DNA of 64,000 bases from Rhynochetos jubatus (GCA_027574665.1 CM050650.1:51505304-51569303); one strand, 5' to 3'; positions 1-10,893 are shown, numbered from the stretch's first letter. A program made the numbers and translations. The notes: generated by a model not told the origin, from the sequence alone.

Positions 1-151
1 TGCAGCCCAAATGGAGGTGTGTGATTTGGTGTCCTGAATTGTCACCATTGATTTAAGCCTGTTTTGCTCCCAACCAGCTGAAAAACTTAGGTCTTTGCAT
101 AAACTCTCTCCCAAAGGGTTTAGCTTCATCTACACCCTGTTCTCTCCCCAG

Positions 152-366
152 GTTCACGAGCTCCGTTCTCTACCAGGGGCTCATTATGCACACGGGAGTA
201 GCCTCTGGGAACATGTACCTGGATTTCCTCTATTCTGCGCTTGTTGAGTTCCCAGCCGCCTTCATCCTCATGCTAACGCTGGATCGCATTGGTCGTCGCC
301 ACCCCTGGGCTGCGGCAAACGTGCTGGCAGGTGGTGCTTGCCTCCTCACAGCGCTAGTCCCGGAGA
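152..366 (+). CDS. SLC22A2: SLC22A2-like coding exon 7
   Basis: 215 bp, the usual exon 7 length of this family. Acceptor ctctccccag, donor gtaagt. The first base completes an Arg codon; the reading then gives [12 protein letters not shown] and the DRIGRR motif. The first 115 bp are about 90% identical to exon 7 of the neighbouring minus-strand gene. Confidence 0.92.
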
Positions 367-3300
367 GTAAGTCATGCAAACCTCCTCTGTCAATGAATTC
401 TCTCCCCATCCCTTGGTTATTGTCCTGGAAAATGGAAAACAATCCTTGCTAACCTGGCCCATGTCAGTGTTGTGATCCAATGAAGACCAGTACCATAAAA
501 GCTAATGTATGTCCCACCATCAGCATTTATATCAGCTAGTGAGAGGTTGGAGACATGGGGCGAATTAAATTTCCAAAATGGCATCAAATCAGACGGCAAG
601 TTGCAGGTGCTAGATCATGAAGCATGTCATGTTAAATCCACAATTTTTGTCTGTCCTAAAATTTGGATTTGAAGCACAATTCAGGGTTTTCATCCCAAAA
701 TCCCCATGTTTTCTGTTTCTAAAAAGGAAAAATGTGTGGCCATGTACACACACTAAAGCACCATCTGTGTACAGTAAATGCTTTCTGCCATCGCCAGTAC
801 TGCTGCCATGAATGTAAGAAATTGAGCAACCACAGTGACAGGCACTTGGAGTTTGTTTAGCTCAGCGTTTGTGCCAAGGGCATGGTCTCAAAGCAGTGTG
901 TCCCTTCAGGGCCGTTGAATGAAGCAGCTTTCCTTTTCCTTCATGGGATACAACCAGACTGAAACCACAGGCATAACAGTGCCGAACAACTGTCAGGTCA
1001 GGGGGTGACAGGGACAAAACCACAAAATATTATGGAAAAAAGTTGTAGTCAAAAAACCCACAGTGTCCGGACAATGGAAACTGATTTTAACGAGTGACTG
1101 GCGAGTGCAGGGTCTATGGAAGGGACAGCTGGACTTTGCTGGGGGGAGCGCAGGGGTGGGAGTCCCGCAGCTGCTGCCTGTGCCAGGGCATGGGGAGCAG
1201 CAGCGCCCGGCTGAGTGTCTTGCACTAGGCAAGGGTACAGTCAGTGAGGCACTGGAACAGGTTGCCCAGAGAAGCTGTGGATGCCCCATCCCTGGAGTGT
1301 TCAAGGCCAGGCTGGATGAGGCTTTGAGCAACCTGGTCTAGTGGAGGGTGTCCCTGCCCATGGCAGGGGGGTTGGAACTAGATGGTCTTTAAGGTCCCTT
1401 CCAACCCAAACCATTCTGCGATTCTCTGAAGATGCTGCTGCCGAGCATGGCTCAGCCTACGGTTTGACACTCTGCCAGCCTTGGCAGCAGCACCCACCAG
1501 CAGAGACCCCAGCCTTTCCCCCTTGACTATGTTGGTACTCCCAGCTCGGAGCCAAGCCACCTTCAAAGCCCATAGCCCAAAGTCCAACACAATGGAAAAG
1601 GGTTGTTTTTCACCCCATCACCTTGGGATCTAAAGCCCACATGGCACCACAGAGGTGTCCTGGACTGACTCTACGCACAGGGCTGGGATATTCATTCATT
1701 TGCAGCAGGCATCTGTTGCTCCAGGTGTGAAAGCAATTGTAGAGCACACACTGAGACAGGGAGGCAACACAAACTTCTCCCAGCCTGAAAGCCGTCAGAG
1801 GCCTCTGTGCAAAAGTACGGAGGGCCTTGCTGACAAGCAGATTCCAACGACCAAACCATGCAACTGCCCTCTGTTTAGTTTCATTGCAAACAAGAAAGGG
1901 TGTCTTGTATATGTGTTCGGTTAATACACTGAATATGCTAAACTACTTTGTATCATAGATTTCTCCTCTCTGTGATAGCAACCTAACAAAGTCTCAAGTC
2001 TTGGTTATTTTCTTCAATCACAAGACAATTGCAATATAAATTCCTGATTGAGCAAAATGGAACACCACCGTGTGGTGCCCTCCTGACCTTTCATCACAGC
2101 AAACTTACTGTTTCCTGCAATTAAATCTTTAATGCTGTTTTATATCAAGAGCAGAAGAAACCCTGCAGTTTTTTATTCCAACCTTACTGTGCACAATGTC
2201 TTTGCAGCTCTTTATTGGCTTAAAATGACTGCAGCTTGCTTGGGCAGGATGGGAATAACCATGAGCTATGAAATCATTTGCTTGGTAAATCCTGAGCTGT
2301 ATCCAACATTTCTCAGGTAAGTGCACCATCTTCTGTAGCTGGTAAAAGCACCGGGTGTTTCTCTGGGAGAGACTGCAAGAGGCTGACTCCAGACTGTGGA
2401 TGCAGCTGAGCAGCCTGTGGTTCATGCACTGCCCTGGAAAAGGAGTTTGTGTGTATAAAACACGCCTTGCAAAGGCGGAGGAGAGCTGCTGACTGGTGTA
2501 GCAGAAACCCACTGCCTTCCCTGGCCAAAGCCCCTTCCCTGCTTCTGAGCCCAGCACTGAAGCAGCAGGTTTCTGAGGGTATGTGTGAGAAACCTTCCCA
2601 GACACCCCCCAGGCTCCCCTTCCAGTGCAGCTCAGTGAACCACAAGTCAAATGCTCGTTAACATCTTTCCTCCAATGTAGGGTTAATCTCAACGTCCTGC
2701 CTTGTCTAACTCTCTCCCTCCTCACCCATTTCACCTTGTGCCATTTCTCCACAGCAGAATGCTCGGCCTGTGCTCTCTTTTCATTATGTTCACCAGATAA
2801 GGGCCTGGCCTTCCTAAGTCCCAGGCTGTAATCCCTCCCCCAAGACTCATGGCCCATCCCTTCTCCCACCAGCGGCAAATCCCCTGGACAGGGTGCTGAC
2901 CCACGCATCCCAGCAGCAGGGATGGGTGAACCCCAGTGGATCCTGCCAATATGCCGGGCTGCAGAGCTGGACGAAGCACCCCCAGGCCGAGCCAGCGACA
3001 TGTGTGCATGCATGCGTGTGCACACGTGCGTGTGTTTTGCAGGAATCTGGGAGTCCTCGTCTGCTCGTCCATGTGCGACCTCGGAGGGATCATAACGCCT
3101 TTCCTTGTGTACAGACTGGCAGAGATCTGGCACGAACTGCCCCTGGTCATCTTTGGTAAGGGAGCTGCCAGAAGGGTCAGTTGGCCACAGCCCAGATAAG
3201 TGAGTTTGGTGATCTATTTCCCGCCTTTAAAAAAATGTGGAGAGATGTACATACACGTGTGCACACGTGTGAGATACAGCTTGGTAAGTCTGGGTGTGTG

Positions 3301-5173
3301 GAAGTTATAGCAAAGTCACCCCTCAGCCCTTTCTGCAGCAAAAAGAACCCCATGTTTTAGGGACAGGTCTTGCAAGCTCTGACTTCCTCCTGCTGAGCCC
3401 TTCCCAAGGGAGGAAAGTCTTTGGGTTCGGCCCCTCTCACCTGCAGCATGGTTACAGGACCGGAGCTCTGAGCAGGATGGCCTCTTGTCTCCCTGCACAA
3501 AAGGAGTCCTTATTCAATAGTCAGGGCAGCTGTGTCTCAGTGATAATTAATTAGTGACTTGGAATTAAACTCAGACATGACCATTGTGTTGCCTTTGTCA
3601 TCCTTGTTCTGTGTTTGCAGCTGTGATTGGTTTAATTGACGGTGGCTTGGTTTTGCTCCTACCCGAGATGAAGGGAAAAGCTCTGCCTGAGACCATTGAA
3701 GATGCTGAAAAACTGCACAGGTATATAGCATTAAGCATCCTCCAGCACAGCAGAGTAACTCTCCTGAAAAATCTGCAAAATCTGCTTATAAAAAGCCATT
3801 TATTGCCCATCTCCGAGGATCTGTTGGGTTTTGTTGTAGATGTATAAATACAGTGGAAGGATGTTTTGTAAGTAACTCATCCCTCATAGCAACATCAGGC
3901 TCTGGGCTCTCCTGTATGATCTGACCAGAATCCACTAATGCCTTATGGAGGAGCCAGACAGTAAGAGAAGGTGTGGAGGGTGGTTTCACGAGCCATCTGA
4001 AAAGCATTCATCTGGACTTTGGTCACTCCTTTGGCAGCACTTAGAGCTGCTCTGCCTGGAGAGGTGTCTGTCACCACGTGAAACGCATCCTCCCTGCCAC
4101 AGCTGTCTGCTGCTGGCAACCAAAGGTGGCCTCGGAGCATGAGGGCACCTTGGCACAGCAGCAGGAGCTTTCAGCATCTCGCTCAGCCGCCCTGCCTGAG
4201 CAGGGAAGGGGAGGCAGAGGGGTGAAGACAAGGCTTCCTGGGGAAAGACGAGCAGATTGATGGCAGGGAGACCCTACTCGAGCTGACTGTCATACCTGTG
4301 GGAAGTAAAGACGGGGAACACCGCCCTCAGTCACATCATGCTCCCAAAAACTTAGCAGTGCCATCTAAGTGTCTGTGGCTGCCAGCTGTGCCCCACATGT
4401 GCCCAGGGGTGCTCACCACCCTGGTCTAATCTCCTGTACACAGCTGTGCCAGTGATGGCATCGCTGATGTCCCTCTCACACCAGATGGGGATAAAACTGG
4501 CTGAGGTGTGGTTTTAAATCTGGGGAGAAATGCAGGGAACATCCTGTGGTTTCAGTGATTTCTCCTTCTGGCATGACCTGCTGGAACAGCTCCTAGGCTG
4601 AAGGTAGAGCTCCACAGGCACTGAAGGAGCCATTTGGATTTACTGAAGCTGATGTGGAGCCAGAAGACACTTGGCCTGGTAAAAAATTGGATGTGGGAGG
4701 AAAAGGACACAGCCTGGCCAGAAGGAGATACGACATAGCACAGGGTAGAGCACGGAAAGGTTGCCTCTAGGAAAAGTTAGCAAGTCCATACATACAACCA
4801 CACACCCAAACATTACTTTAGAAACCACCTAGAATAACAGTTTTTACAGTAGGAAATGGCAGAATTGAAGTTACTAAAGCTATTGTTGTGATAGGGATTT
4901 TCAGACAGCTGCACAGCTGCAATAAAGCCATAGAACGTCTCCTTATTCTGCTGCTCTTCAAAATAATCCACCTATTTTGAAAAACTGCCAGTGATGAGAC
5001 ATCCATTCAATCTAGTTTTCAATGAATGTAAGTATATGGATTATTTGGTGAATCATACTGTTAGTCACCAGGAGCATCATCTGCCTTTTCTCCTATCCTT
5101 CTGCAGGCAAGAGAGAAGGAAAGAAAAAATGATTTATCTCCACGTTCTGAATTCCAAAGCTGCCTGCAAGTAA
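152..5173 (+). CDS. SLC22A2: Organic cation transporter, SLC22A2-like, 3' part (exons 7-11)
   Basis: This is the C-terminal 200 residues of a plasma-membrane polyspecific organic cation transporter (major facilitator superfamily, SLC22 family). Five exons of 215, 109, 113, 100 and 67 bp join in one frame across GT-AG introns and end at a TAA stop. They encode the last six membrane spans, with the DRIGRR loop motif, the LGRMGIT and ELYPT motifs, and the CSSMCDLGG segment holding the span-11 aspartate needed for cation recognition in OCT1. Exons 1-6 lie left of the window. Introns hold one CR1 (1241-1429); the rest of intron 7 and introns 8-10 show nothing else I recognise apart from alternating tracts near 3000 and 3260. 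The SLC22A2 name rests on position and opposite orientation to the SLC22A1/IGF2R pair; SLC22A1/A2 assignment by sequence alone is not firm. Confidence 0.85.
1241..1429 (+). mobile_element. CR1 LINE 3' fragment, plus orientation
   Basis: Matches the avian CR1 3' end: gcactggaacaggttgccca, then ggatgccccatccctg, the palindromic ctgcccatggcag and cccttccaaccc, ending in attctgcgattctctga. It lies in intron 7 of the SLC22A2-like gene in sense orientation. It explains the open reading stretches seen here on both strands. Confidence 0.9.
2208..2316 (+). CDS. SLC22A2: SLC22A2-like coding exon 8
   Basis: 109 bp, acceptor tttgcag, donor gtaagt. Encodes [18 protein letters not shown] and [10 protein letters not shown]. 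Phase matches exon 7 (split Thr codon) and exon 9 (split Arg codon). Confidence 0.92.
2998..3035. repeat. Alternating purine-pyrimidine tract (TG/CA/GC)
   Basis: 38 bp of perfect purine-pyrimidine alternation, including gcatgcatgc and gtgcacacgtgc, ending seven bases before exon 9. Such runs can adopt Z-DNA; any functional role is inference. Confidence 0.9.
3043..3155 (+). CDS. SLC22A2: SLC22A2-like coding exon 9
   Basis: 113 bp, donor gtaagg. Encodes [20 protein letters not shown] and ends at PLVIF. The span-11 aspartate that corresponds to Asp474 of human OCT1 is codon 3077-3079. The acceptor is preceded by a 38-bp alternating purine-pyrimidine run rather than a normal pyrimidine tract. 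Confidence 0.92.
3253..3270. repeat. 18-bp perfect palindrome with two CACGTG boxes
   Basis: The sequence acacgtgtgcacacgtgt equals its own reverse complement and holds two CACGTG E-boxes whose starts are 10 bp apart. It lies in intron 9 of the SLC22A2-like gene. Confidence 0.85.
3621..3720 (+). CDS. SLC22A2: SLC22A2-like coding exon 10
   Basis: 100 bp, acceptor gtgtttgcag, donor gtatat. Encodes the last membrane span ([20 protein letters not shown]) followed by the LPETIEDAE motif typical of OCT C termini. Confidence 0.92.
5107..5173 (+). CDS. SLC22A2: SLC22A2-like coding exon 11, C terminus and stop
   Basis: 67 bp, acceptor cttctgcag. Completes the split Arg codon, then [21 protein letters not shown] and TAA at 5171-5173. 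The IYL-x-V pattern is the usual OCT tail. The last exon has the same coding length as that of the paralogue at 10955-11021. Confidence 0.9.
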
Positions 5174-5174
5174 G

Positions 5175-5230
5175 AATTATAGAAGCTTTTAGGTTGGAAA
5201 AGACCTGTAAGATCATCAGGTCTGGCAGCA
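5175..5230 (-). mobile_element. CR1 LINE 3' tail fragment, minus orientation
   Basis: gaattatagaagcttttagg followed by ttggaaaagacctgtaagat is the reverse complement of a CR1 3' terminus. It starts one base after the SLC22A2-like stop codon, so it would be the first part of the 3'UTR. Only about 55 bp are recognisable. Confidence 0.75.
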
Positions 5231-7364
5231 GCAACTTGTATGGGGTGAATGGGAAATCCAGGAAGGAACACTTTCTTCTGCTTCCTATAAAACTAAAAAT
5301 TCGGGCTGCTCACTCACAACTCATTTCTGTAGTGAGTGGGAACACCAATCATGAGCCAAACTCACCTCCTCCAAGCTACAACTGATTCTGCTTAAAAGCA
5401 AGCATGTAGACAGTAGCTGAATTATGGTCACAATTTGCTCTACACCCCTTAAAATCTTGGTAGTGTTGGTCTATGGCTCCTGGTGCCCAGCAGATTAGCT
5501 CCATGAGACAGCTCCTGCCACCCATCAGCAAGCACTGCCACCAGAGAGCCCACTCCGGGAGCCCCGGGGCAACCAGAAGCGCATCTTCCTTCCCAGTTTA
5601 CTCCTCTTCTTTCAGAGAAATAAGCACAAAAAATAACTACTTCTAAGCCAAGACTGGCATTTAAGCTTTGGCATCCCAGAATTTGACTGAATTTTAGGAA
5701 AGCTGGAAAAGGAAAAGAAAGGCAAAGAGGAGTTGGAGTCAGTGACAGCTCATGGCGTGGGGGGCTGCGTACAACTACAGCATCATTAGTGATCAGTGAT
5801 GGGGCGGGAGCACAAAGCCCCATCACGGACACCCACTGGGAGTGGCATGAACAATAACAGGACACTCTGCATATTAAAGCACATTCGTGCTTGTGTTTAT
5901 TCATGTTTGTTTCCCTAGTGCCATGAGTTTGGTTTTCTGCATGGCCAAACTCCAAAACAGCTGTAAGGAATAAGGACTGAGGCAGGGGGGAAAAGATGAG
6001 CCAATAAAAGGATATGGCATTCTAAGTAGATCTCCTTCAATAACATGCCGGAAAATTACTGCTCTAGCACTTTTGAAGGTTGAAGTGCTCTTGGAAAGCA
6101 CTTAAAATGTGATTCACATCATATTCATCAGCTTGCATATATTCTCTGGATTTGGGTTTGTCTCCTGACCAGTCCTAGTTCGGGAAAAGGCCCAATTTCT
6201 TCATATTTTAAAACATTCACAGAATGCAGGACGGCACAGTGCCATACAGTACTGATGGGATCAGAGCAAGTTGCAAAGTCACTACATTTGTATCTAGCCC
6301 GTGCATTATTTTGAACACACAATAAATAGGGGAGCTAGAAACCACCAGACAACAATGCTTAAAGAGTCTCTGATACACTGCAGGGCCTGTGGCCACATTC
6401 GATGGGATAAAATTAGCTCTGAAGACTCTAAATAACATCTGTGCTGGCGTGGTGGTGTTTTGATGTCAGTGCTGACAGCAACAGCAGAGGATAAGAACAG
6501 TGCTTAGGAAATGCCACCCTGGACCACATCTGCAGCCAGGCTGTCCATCAGGGAGAACACCACAAACTTTGTAAAAGTACAGAGAAATTCTTTCCAAAAT
6601 CCCATTACTGAAGGTTGGCGGGTACCCTGAAACACGCAGGTTTTATGTTCTTTTTAGGCTCAGTCCTCATACTGTGGTTTTATGTAGCTGTGCGTGGGAG
6701 AGGGTCTTCTTAAAAGGCCAGCCTTACTTTAGTTAACCTGGACACGGCCATGTCCAGGTGCTCCCTGTGTTGTCTGAGCCAGACAGTGGTTGGGGCCTGA
6801 AGCACTCCGTCCCAAGCTCCAAGGACAGCACTGCCACTGAACTGGTTAGGCTCCAGCAGCCCCAGGAGCAGCCAAGCATCAGCTGCTGTTAAGGGAAAAG
6901 GAAGCTGGCAAACCATTCCTTTATCTAAGGCAGCATATTGGATAGGTTGTCTCACCGCCTGGAGGAGGCCCGCTCCTACCACGCGCCCAGGACACAAAGG
7001 CCGTCAGCGCTTTGAGAGCAGCCATGTGCAGCTGGACCAGATTTGACAGGTTTCATTAACTTCCCAACCCCAGGAAGGAATACATGAATTGAGGAGGCCG
7101 CCAGCAAGGAAACCAAAGTTGCACATTTGCCCTTGTGCTCATTAAGGCGCTGCCAGAAGCAAATGTCGGTATAACTCGTAGGGTGAGCGTGAAGCGAAGG
7201 CACACCACAGCCGGCCACCTCCGCAGTGCTTCTGGAAAAAAATGTCAGTGTTAGGGGTAAGGGTCTTGCAGTTACTCATTTATTCATTCCAGTGTTTGCT
7301 TTGCCTGACTTCCTGCCTCCTCCCCCAGTTGCCTTCTGCACAGTGTTTTCAATTGATGAACTGT

Positions 7365-7384
7365 AATAAAGGGTTTTGAATAAA
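7365..7384 (+). terminator. Paired AATAAA poly(A) signals
   Basis: AATAAA at 7365-7370 and 7379-7384. The flanks carry a short direct repeat (atgaactgtaa on both sides). Best candidate for the 3' end of the SLC22A2-like transcript; not proven. Confidence 0.4.
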
Positions 7385-7889
7385 GCTTTTGAATCAATGA
7401 ACTGTAAAAAAGACAGCTGTTTGGCCAGTTTTCTTTTGTTGCAGAGCGGAGACATGTCTGCAATCACGGCAGGACACCAGCTCCACAGGGCACATCCCCA
7501 CTGTCCCTTTTGCCCATCTCAGAACCAGATTGTTCCTCTCTGACCCTGAAACAAATACTAGTTTTGCAACTGCCTGGGCCAAAGTCACATCGGTCCAAAT
7601 CTGTCCTTACCTTCGCAGAGCAACTTCATCCAGCATTGTAGGGTCATGACAACATCCTTCCCTGTCTGCTGTGAGGGTCTCACAGCGACACTGGACATTA
7701 CCTGGGGCTCAGGCCAGTCAAAAGCAAGGGCAAGGTCACCATGCTGCCACAGCGGGAGCAATCCTGAGGGAATAGCACACTGCCCAAGAGAGTCCAGCAG
7801 CACGTGGCTGTCACGTAAAACGGATCTGGCAGAAAATAAACCCCTTTGCATTCCAGCTTGTCCTCAGATATCAGAGGGGCGGGGGGCAG

Positions 7890-8770
7890 CTGGGTTTAGA
7901 TTCTGAGTGATATCCAGTTTGGCACTATTAGTCCAGTCGCGTTCAGTGTGACTGAACAATCACATTCCGGATTCACTAATAGCATGCTGCACTCCCATCT
8001 AGTCACGCTCCGCGGTATCACACAGTCAGTAAAAGGGTTGGCAGTGCCCGATAAGAGACCTCTGTGGCCAGCTACGTACAAGTGCAGTTTATTAAAGTGA
8101 CAAACACAGGTTCTTACGGATTGCCGGTGATAGTAATCTGTCTGCAAAAGCACGTGCCAATATTGAGACTATGAATAACACAGCGTGTAGAATCTAGTAA
8201 CATGAAACTACCCAAGTGATATAGCAGCATAAAATAACCTGTATAGAGATTTTAAGTTTCCTAGGAAAATACTTAAAAGTTTAAATCTCACCCAAGACGT
8301 CCCTATGAGGAGGGGAAGAGAGGCTCATCGACTGATCCCAGGAGTCAGACACAATCTGCGATGGTATCTCCACTGACTTGTTCACAATGGCATCTTCCCT
8401 CACATCCCTCTTTTCTTGAGCCGTTTTTATATTATTTTCTATCTTCAAGGTGGAGCTTGAGTGACTCTAGTCATACACACCTTTACTTATGAGTGGCATA
8501 AAATTCTCTTGCTTCACTTTTAAAGGTATAGATTAAGAAAAATTCAGAGCACAAGCTCAGTGAGGGGTGGTCGCACCTCAGAGGCGGGTAGCTTTTGGGA
8601 TTGAGGTGTGTTTTGATATTATAATGACATTATAATGAGCAAAGTTCACACTAAGGACAGCATTTTGTCAAAAACTGACAGACTGTTGGCCCAGGGTGGC
8701 AAATATGCGGCTTATCTGTTCGTAGCACCACTAAATTTCCATCTCTGAGATGATTCCCAGAGCCTGGCCA
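7890..8770 (-). mobile_element. Possible LTR-derived remnant, antisense
   Basis: Read on the minus strand, the stretch has an AATAAA closely followed by ctgcacttgtacgtagctgg and a T/G-bearing region (about 8055-8100), an arrangement like the R-U5 part of an avian retroviral LTR, with A/T-rich and TATA-like sequence upstream. No clear TG...CA ends or target-site repeats were found and no viral genes are present. Weak call. Confidence 0.3.
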
Positions 8771-9715
8771 CAGAATCCACTTTCCTTGCTGCCGCACAGG
8801 CAATATTGTTCAGGGAACCCACCATGGAGTGGATTTTGTGCATACCAGCTGCAACTGCACTCCACCCTGAAAGCCCCTTCAATACCATGCCTTTCCTTAA
8901 TGTGTGAACAATGACAGGCCTTTCATATAAGTTTAGTTTAAGTCACCCCCAGTAATTATTCCACAGTGGCTCAGCTGGAAGTTATCTCTTTGCAGATGAT
9001 CATTGAGTGGCAGCAGTATCTTGTGCCCTGCATACAGCATCCTTACTGCAAAGCAGTGTTCCCCAGCAGTCCTGGGGTGCAACAAGAGGAACAGTAAAGG
9101 GGAGCCATGGTAACATTGTGCCTGTTTTCCTCTGCAACCCCAAGACAGTTACAGTTGCTAAGTGGGAAGGACTAGGCAAACTGTGAAAGGTGCTGGATAT
9201 TTCTTGGCAGACTCCCTGTGTTGCCCCCCCAAGGCACAGGACCACTGGCCAAGTCCCAGCTTAGAGTCCTGCAGGTCCCCAAACCTGAACCCAGCTCATG
9301 CCAAAGGGATGACCCTGCAGGGCTTCCCCCTCCAAATACGTGGGGATACAGCTCTGTCCTGGCCCCAGCCCCACCCTAAGACTCCAGTGAAGCAGGACTC
9401 TGGTGGGCTCTCAGTCCCCTGGCAACTGTAATGCCTTACTGTAACGTGACTGGAGTCTCCACATAATATTTTTAATAAAATTCTGCATGTCTGTGCATGA
9501 ACACATTATAATGCTATGGAAGCTTAGGAAAACAAAAAGAAAGTATAGATTATCCCCTACAAAAATGATATTAAGAAGATTTTGTGGTTACACACTGAAA
9601 ACAGAGCCAGGTTATTACTTTATGAAGGACCATGAGTCTGTCTTTCTCCTGTGTACCCCTTTTCATGCTCTGGAGTTATCACATGTCCATCTTTGGGAGT
9701 TTGAGGATACTCAAT

Positions 9716-10427
9716 TGTGCTGGGTTTAGTCAGGAAGGAGTTAACTTTCTTCACAGTGTCTGGTATGAAGTGAGGTTTCTAGATTTACCCTGAAAAAAGT
9801 ACTGATAAGGTGTCCTTTTAGCTGGTACTGGGGAATGCTTGCACCAAACTCAAGGTCTTTCACAGCTTCTGATACTGCAGCTGCGTTCCCAGCTTTCTCT
9901 CTCCCAACTTACAAGCAGTGTGGGCAAACACAAGTTCAGACAGCTGATCCCAAGGGATATTTCATTCCATAGCACATCATGCTCAGTACATAAGCAGAGA
10001 GTCGGCCGGGGGACCATAACTCTTCTGTTAACTCTTTTGCTGACTCATTTGTTAGGGAGTTGGTAGGTCAGTTGGCTTTCCTGGTCACACTGTCGCTTGG
10101 ACTCTGCTGTCATCACTCTCAGGCTCCAGCTCTAGGGCTCTTTGGTTCTGACTCTCGCTACTCGGGACCTGGCTGTGCATTGGTTGGCATGGTTGGCAGG
10201 TGGTGAGCAAGTTTCATTTTCTATTATTTTAATTAGTTATTAGTAGTAGTATTGTTAATACTATTATCACTATAATATTCAGTTATATTCAATTAGTATA
10301 TAGTTCTTATATCAATTTTACAAGCTTCCTTGTCTTTTCCTCCAATTCTTCTTCTCCACTGGGAGGGAGGGGAGGCATGCGAGCAGCTGCATGGTACTTT
10401 ATTGCTAGCTGAGGTTAAACCATGACA
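9716..10427 (+). mobile_element. Solo LTR of an avian ERVL-type endogenous retrovirus
   Basis: About 712 bp beginning tgtgctgggtttagtcagg and ending ggttaaaccatgaca, which resembles the ERVL-type LTRs common in birds. It has TG...CA ends and is flanked by tcaat (9711-9715) and ccaat (10428-10432), a 5-bp target duplication with one mismatch. A TATA-like tacataagc lies near 9989. No internal retroviral genes are present, so it is a solo LTR left by recombination. Confidence 0.75.
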
Positions 10428-10852
10428 CCAATAAAATTCCTGATGAGGGCTACAGGCACTTGGACTATGGACTCACATGAACACCATAACACATAAGGGT
10501 TAGCAAAAAAAAAAAAATCTGTGCAAATCAGTTGCAAGTTGTACCAAGACTGTGCAAGGTTTGTAATCATTTCGGCTCCATAACATAAGTAAACCTCTGT
10601 TATATTATAGTGATCCTTCGTAAAAGAAAAGAGAATCAGACTTCATGGAGGCTTATAAAGTTTTGTTGGGGTGGACCCCATCATCCCCAAGTTAAGATCT
10701 GTCCCTCATTTTGAGGTCCATGCAGCTGGTATGAAAAGTTCCCAGCTCTGAAACATATTCATATTACAGCATACAGAAAGGGAAGCAGCTATGCAGTAAT
10801 AGGGACAACCCACCTGAAACCCTCAAACGTTGTAAATAAAGAATAGACCGAT

Positions 10853-10871
10853 AAAAAAAAAAGGGGGGGGG
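10853..10871 (+). repeat. A10G9 homopurine run
   Basis: Ten A followed directly by nine G. On the strand of the SLC22A1-like gene it reads C9T10, about 85 nt after that gene's stop codon. Confidence 0.9.
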
Positions 10872-10887
10872 AGGACAGGAGAAAGTA

Positions 10888-10893
10888 TTTATT
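10888..10893 (-). terminator. Candidate poly(A) signal for the SLC22A1-like gene
   Basis: AATAAA on the minus strand 62 nt beyond the stop codon, followed by the C9T10 run. It would give a very short 3'UTR; a longer UTR using another AATAAA at 10397-10402 is possible but would cross the LTR. Confidence 0.35.

Larger units (their letters stand above)
5174..7400 (+). other. SLC22A2: Probable 3'UTR of the SLC22A2-like gene
   Basis: No conserved coding sequence follows the TAA at 5173. Two AATAAA signals 14 bp apart at 7365-7370 and 7379-7384, followed by a T/G-rich stretch near 7418-7445, make a plausible transcript end about 2.2 kb after the stop. Other AATAAA copies at about 4919 (in intron 10) and 6321 are also possible. 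The first 60 bp are a CR1 tail. Nothing else recognised. The UTR extent is inference. Confidence 0.4.

Noticed and set aside
1063-1341. Overlapping open frames on both strands near 1.0-1.3 kb
   Set aside because: Largely CR1-derived within intron 7 of the SLC22A2-like gene.
2129-3133. 334-codon open frame on the minus strand
   Set aside because: It lies antisense to SLC22A2-like exons 8 and 9 and their intron, has no recognisable domain, and holds low-complexity histidine/cysteine stretches from the TG/CA tract.
5449-5955. 168-codon open frame on the minus strand
   Set aside because: No start context, family resemblance or splice-supported partner; the region is probable 3'UTR of the plus-strand gene.
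10838-10843. AATAAA on the plus strand as end of the SLC22A2-like transcript
   Set aside because: It is 5.7 kb past the stop, beyond the ERVL LTR and next to the opposing gene; the pair at 7365-7384 is more plausible.
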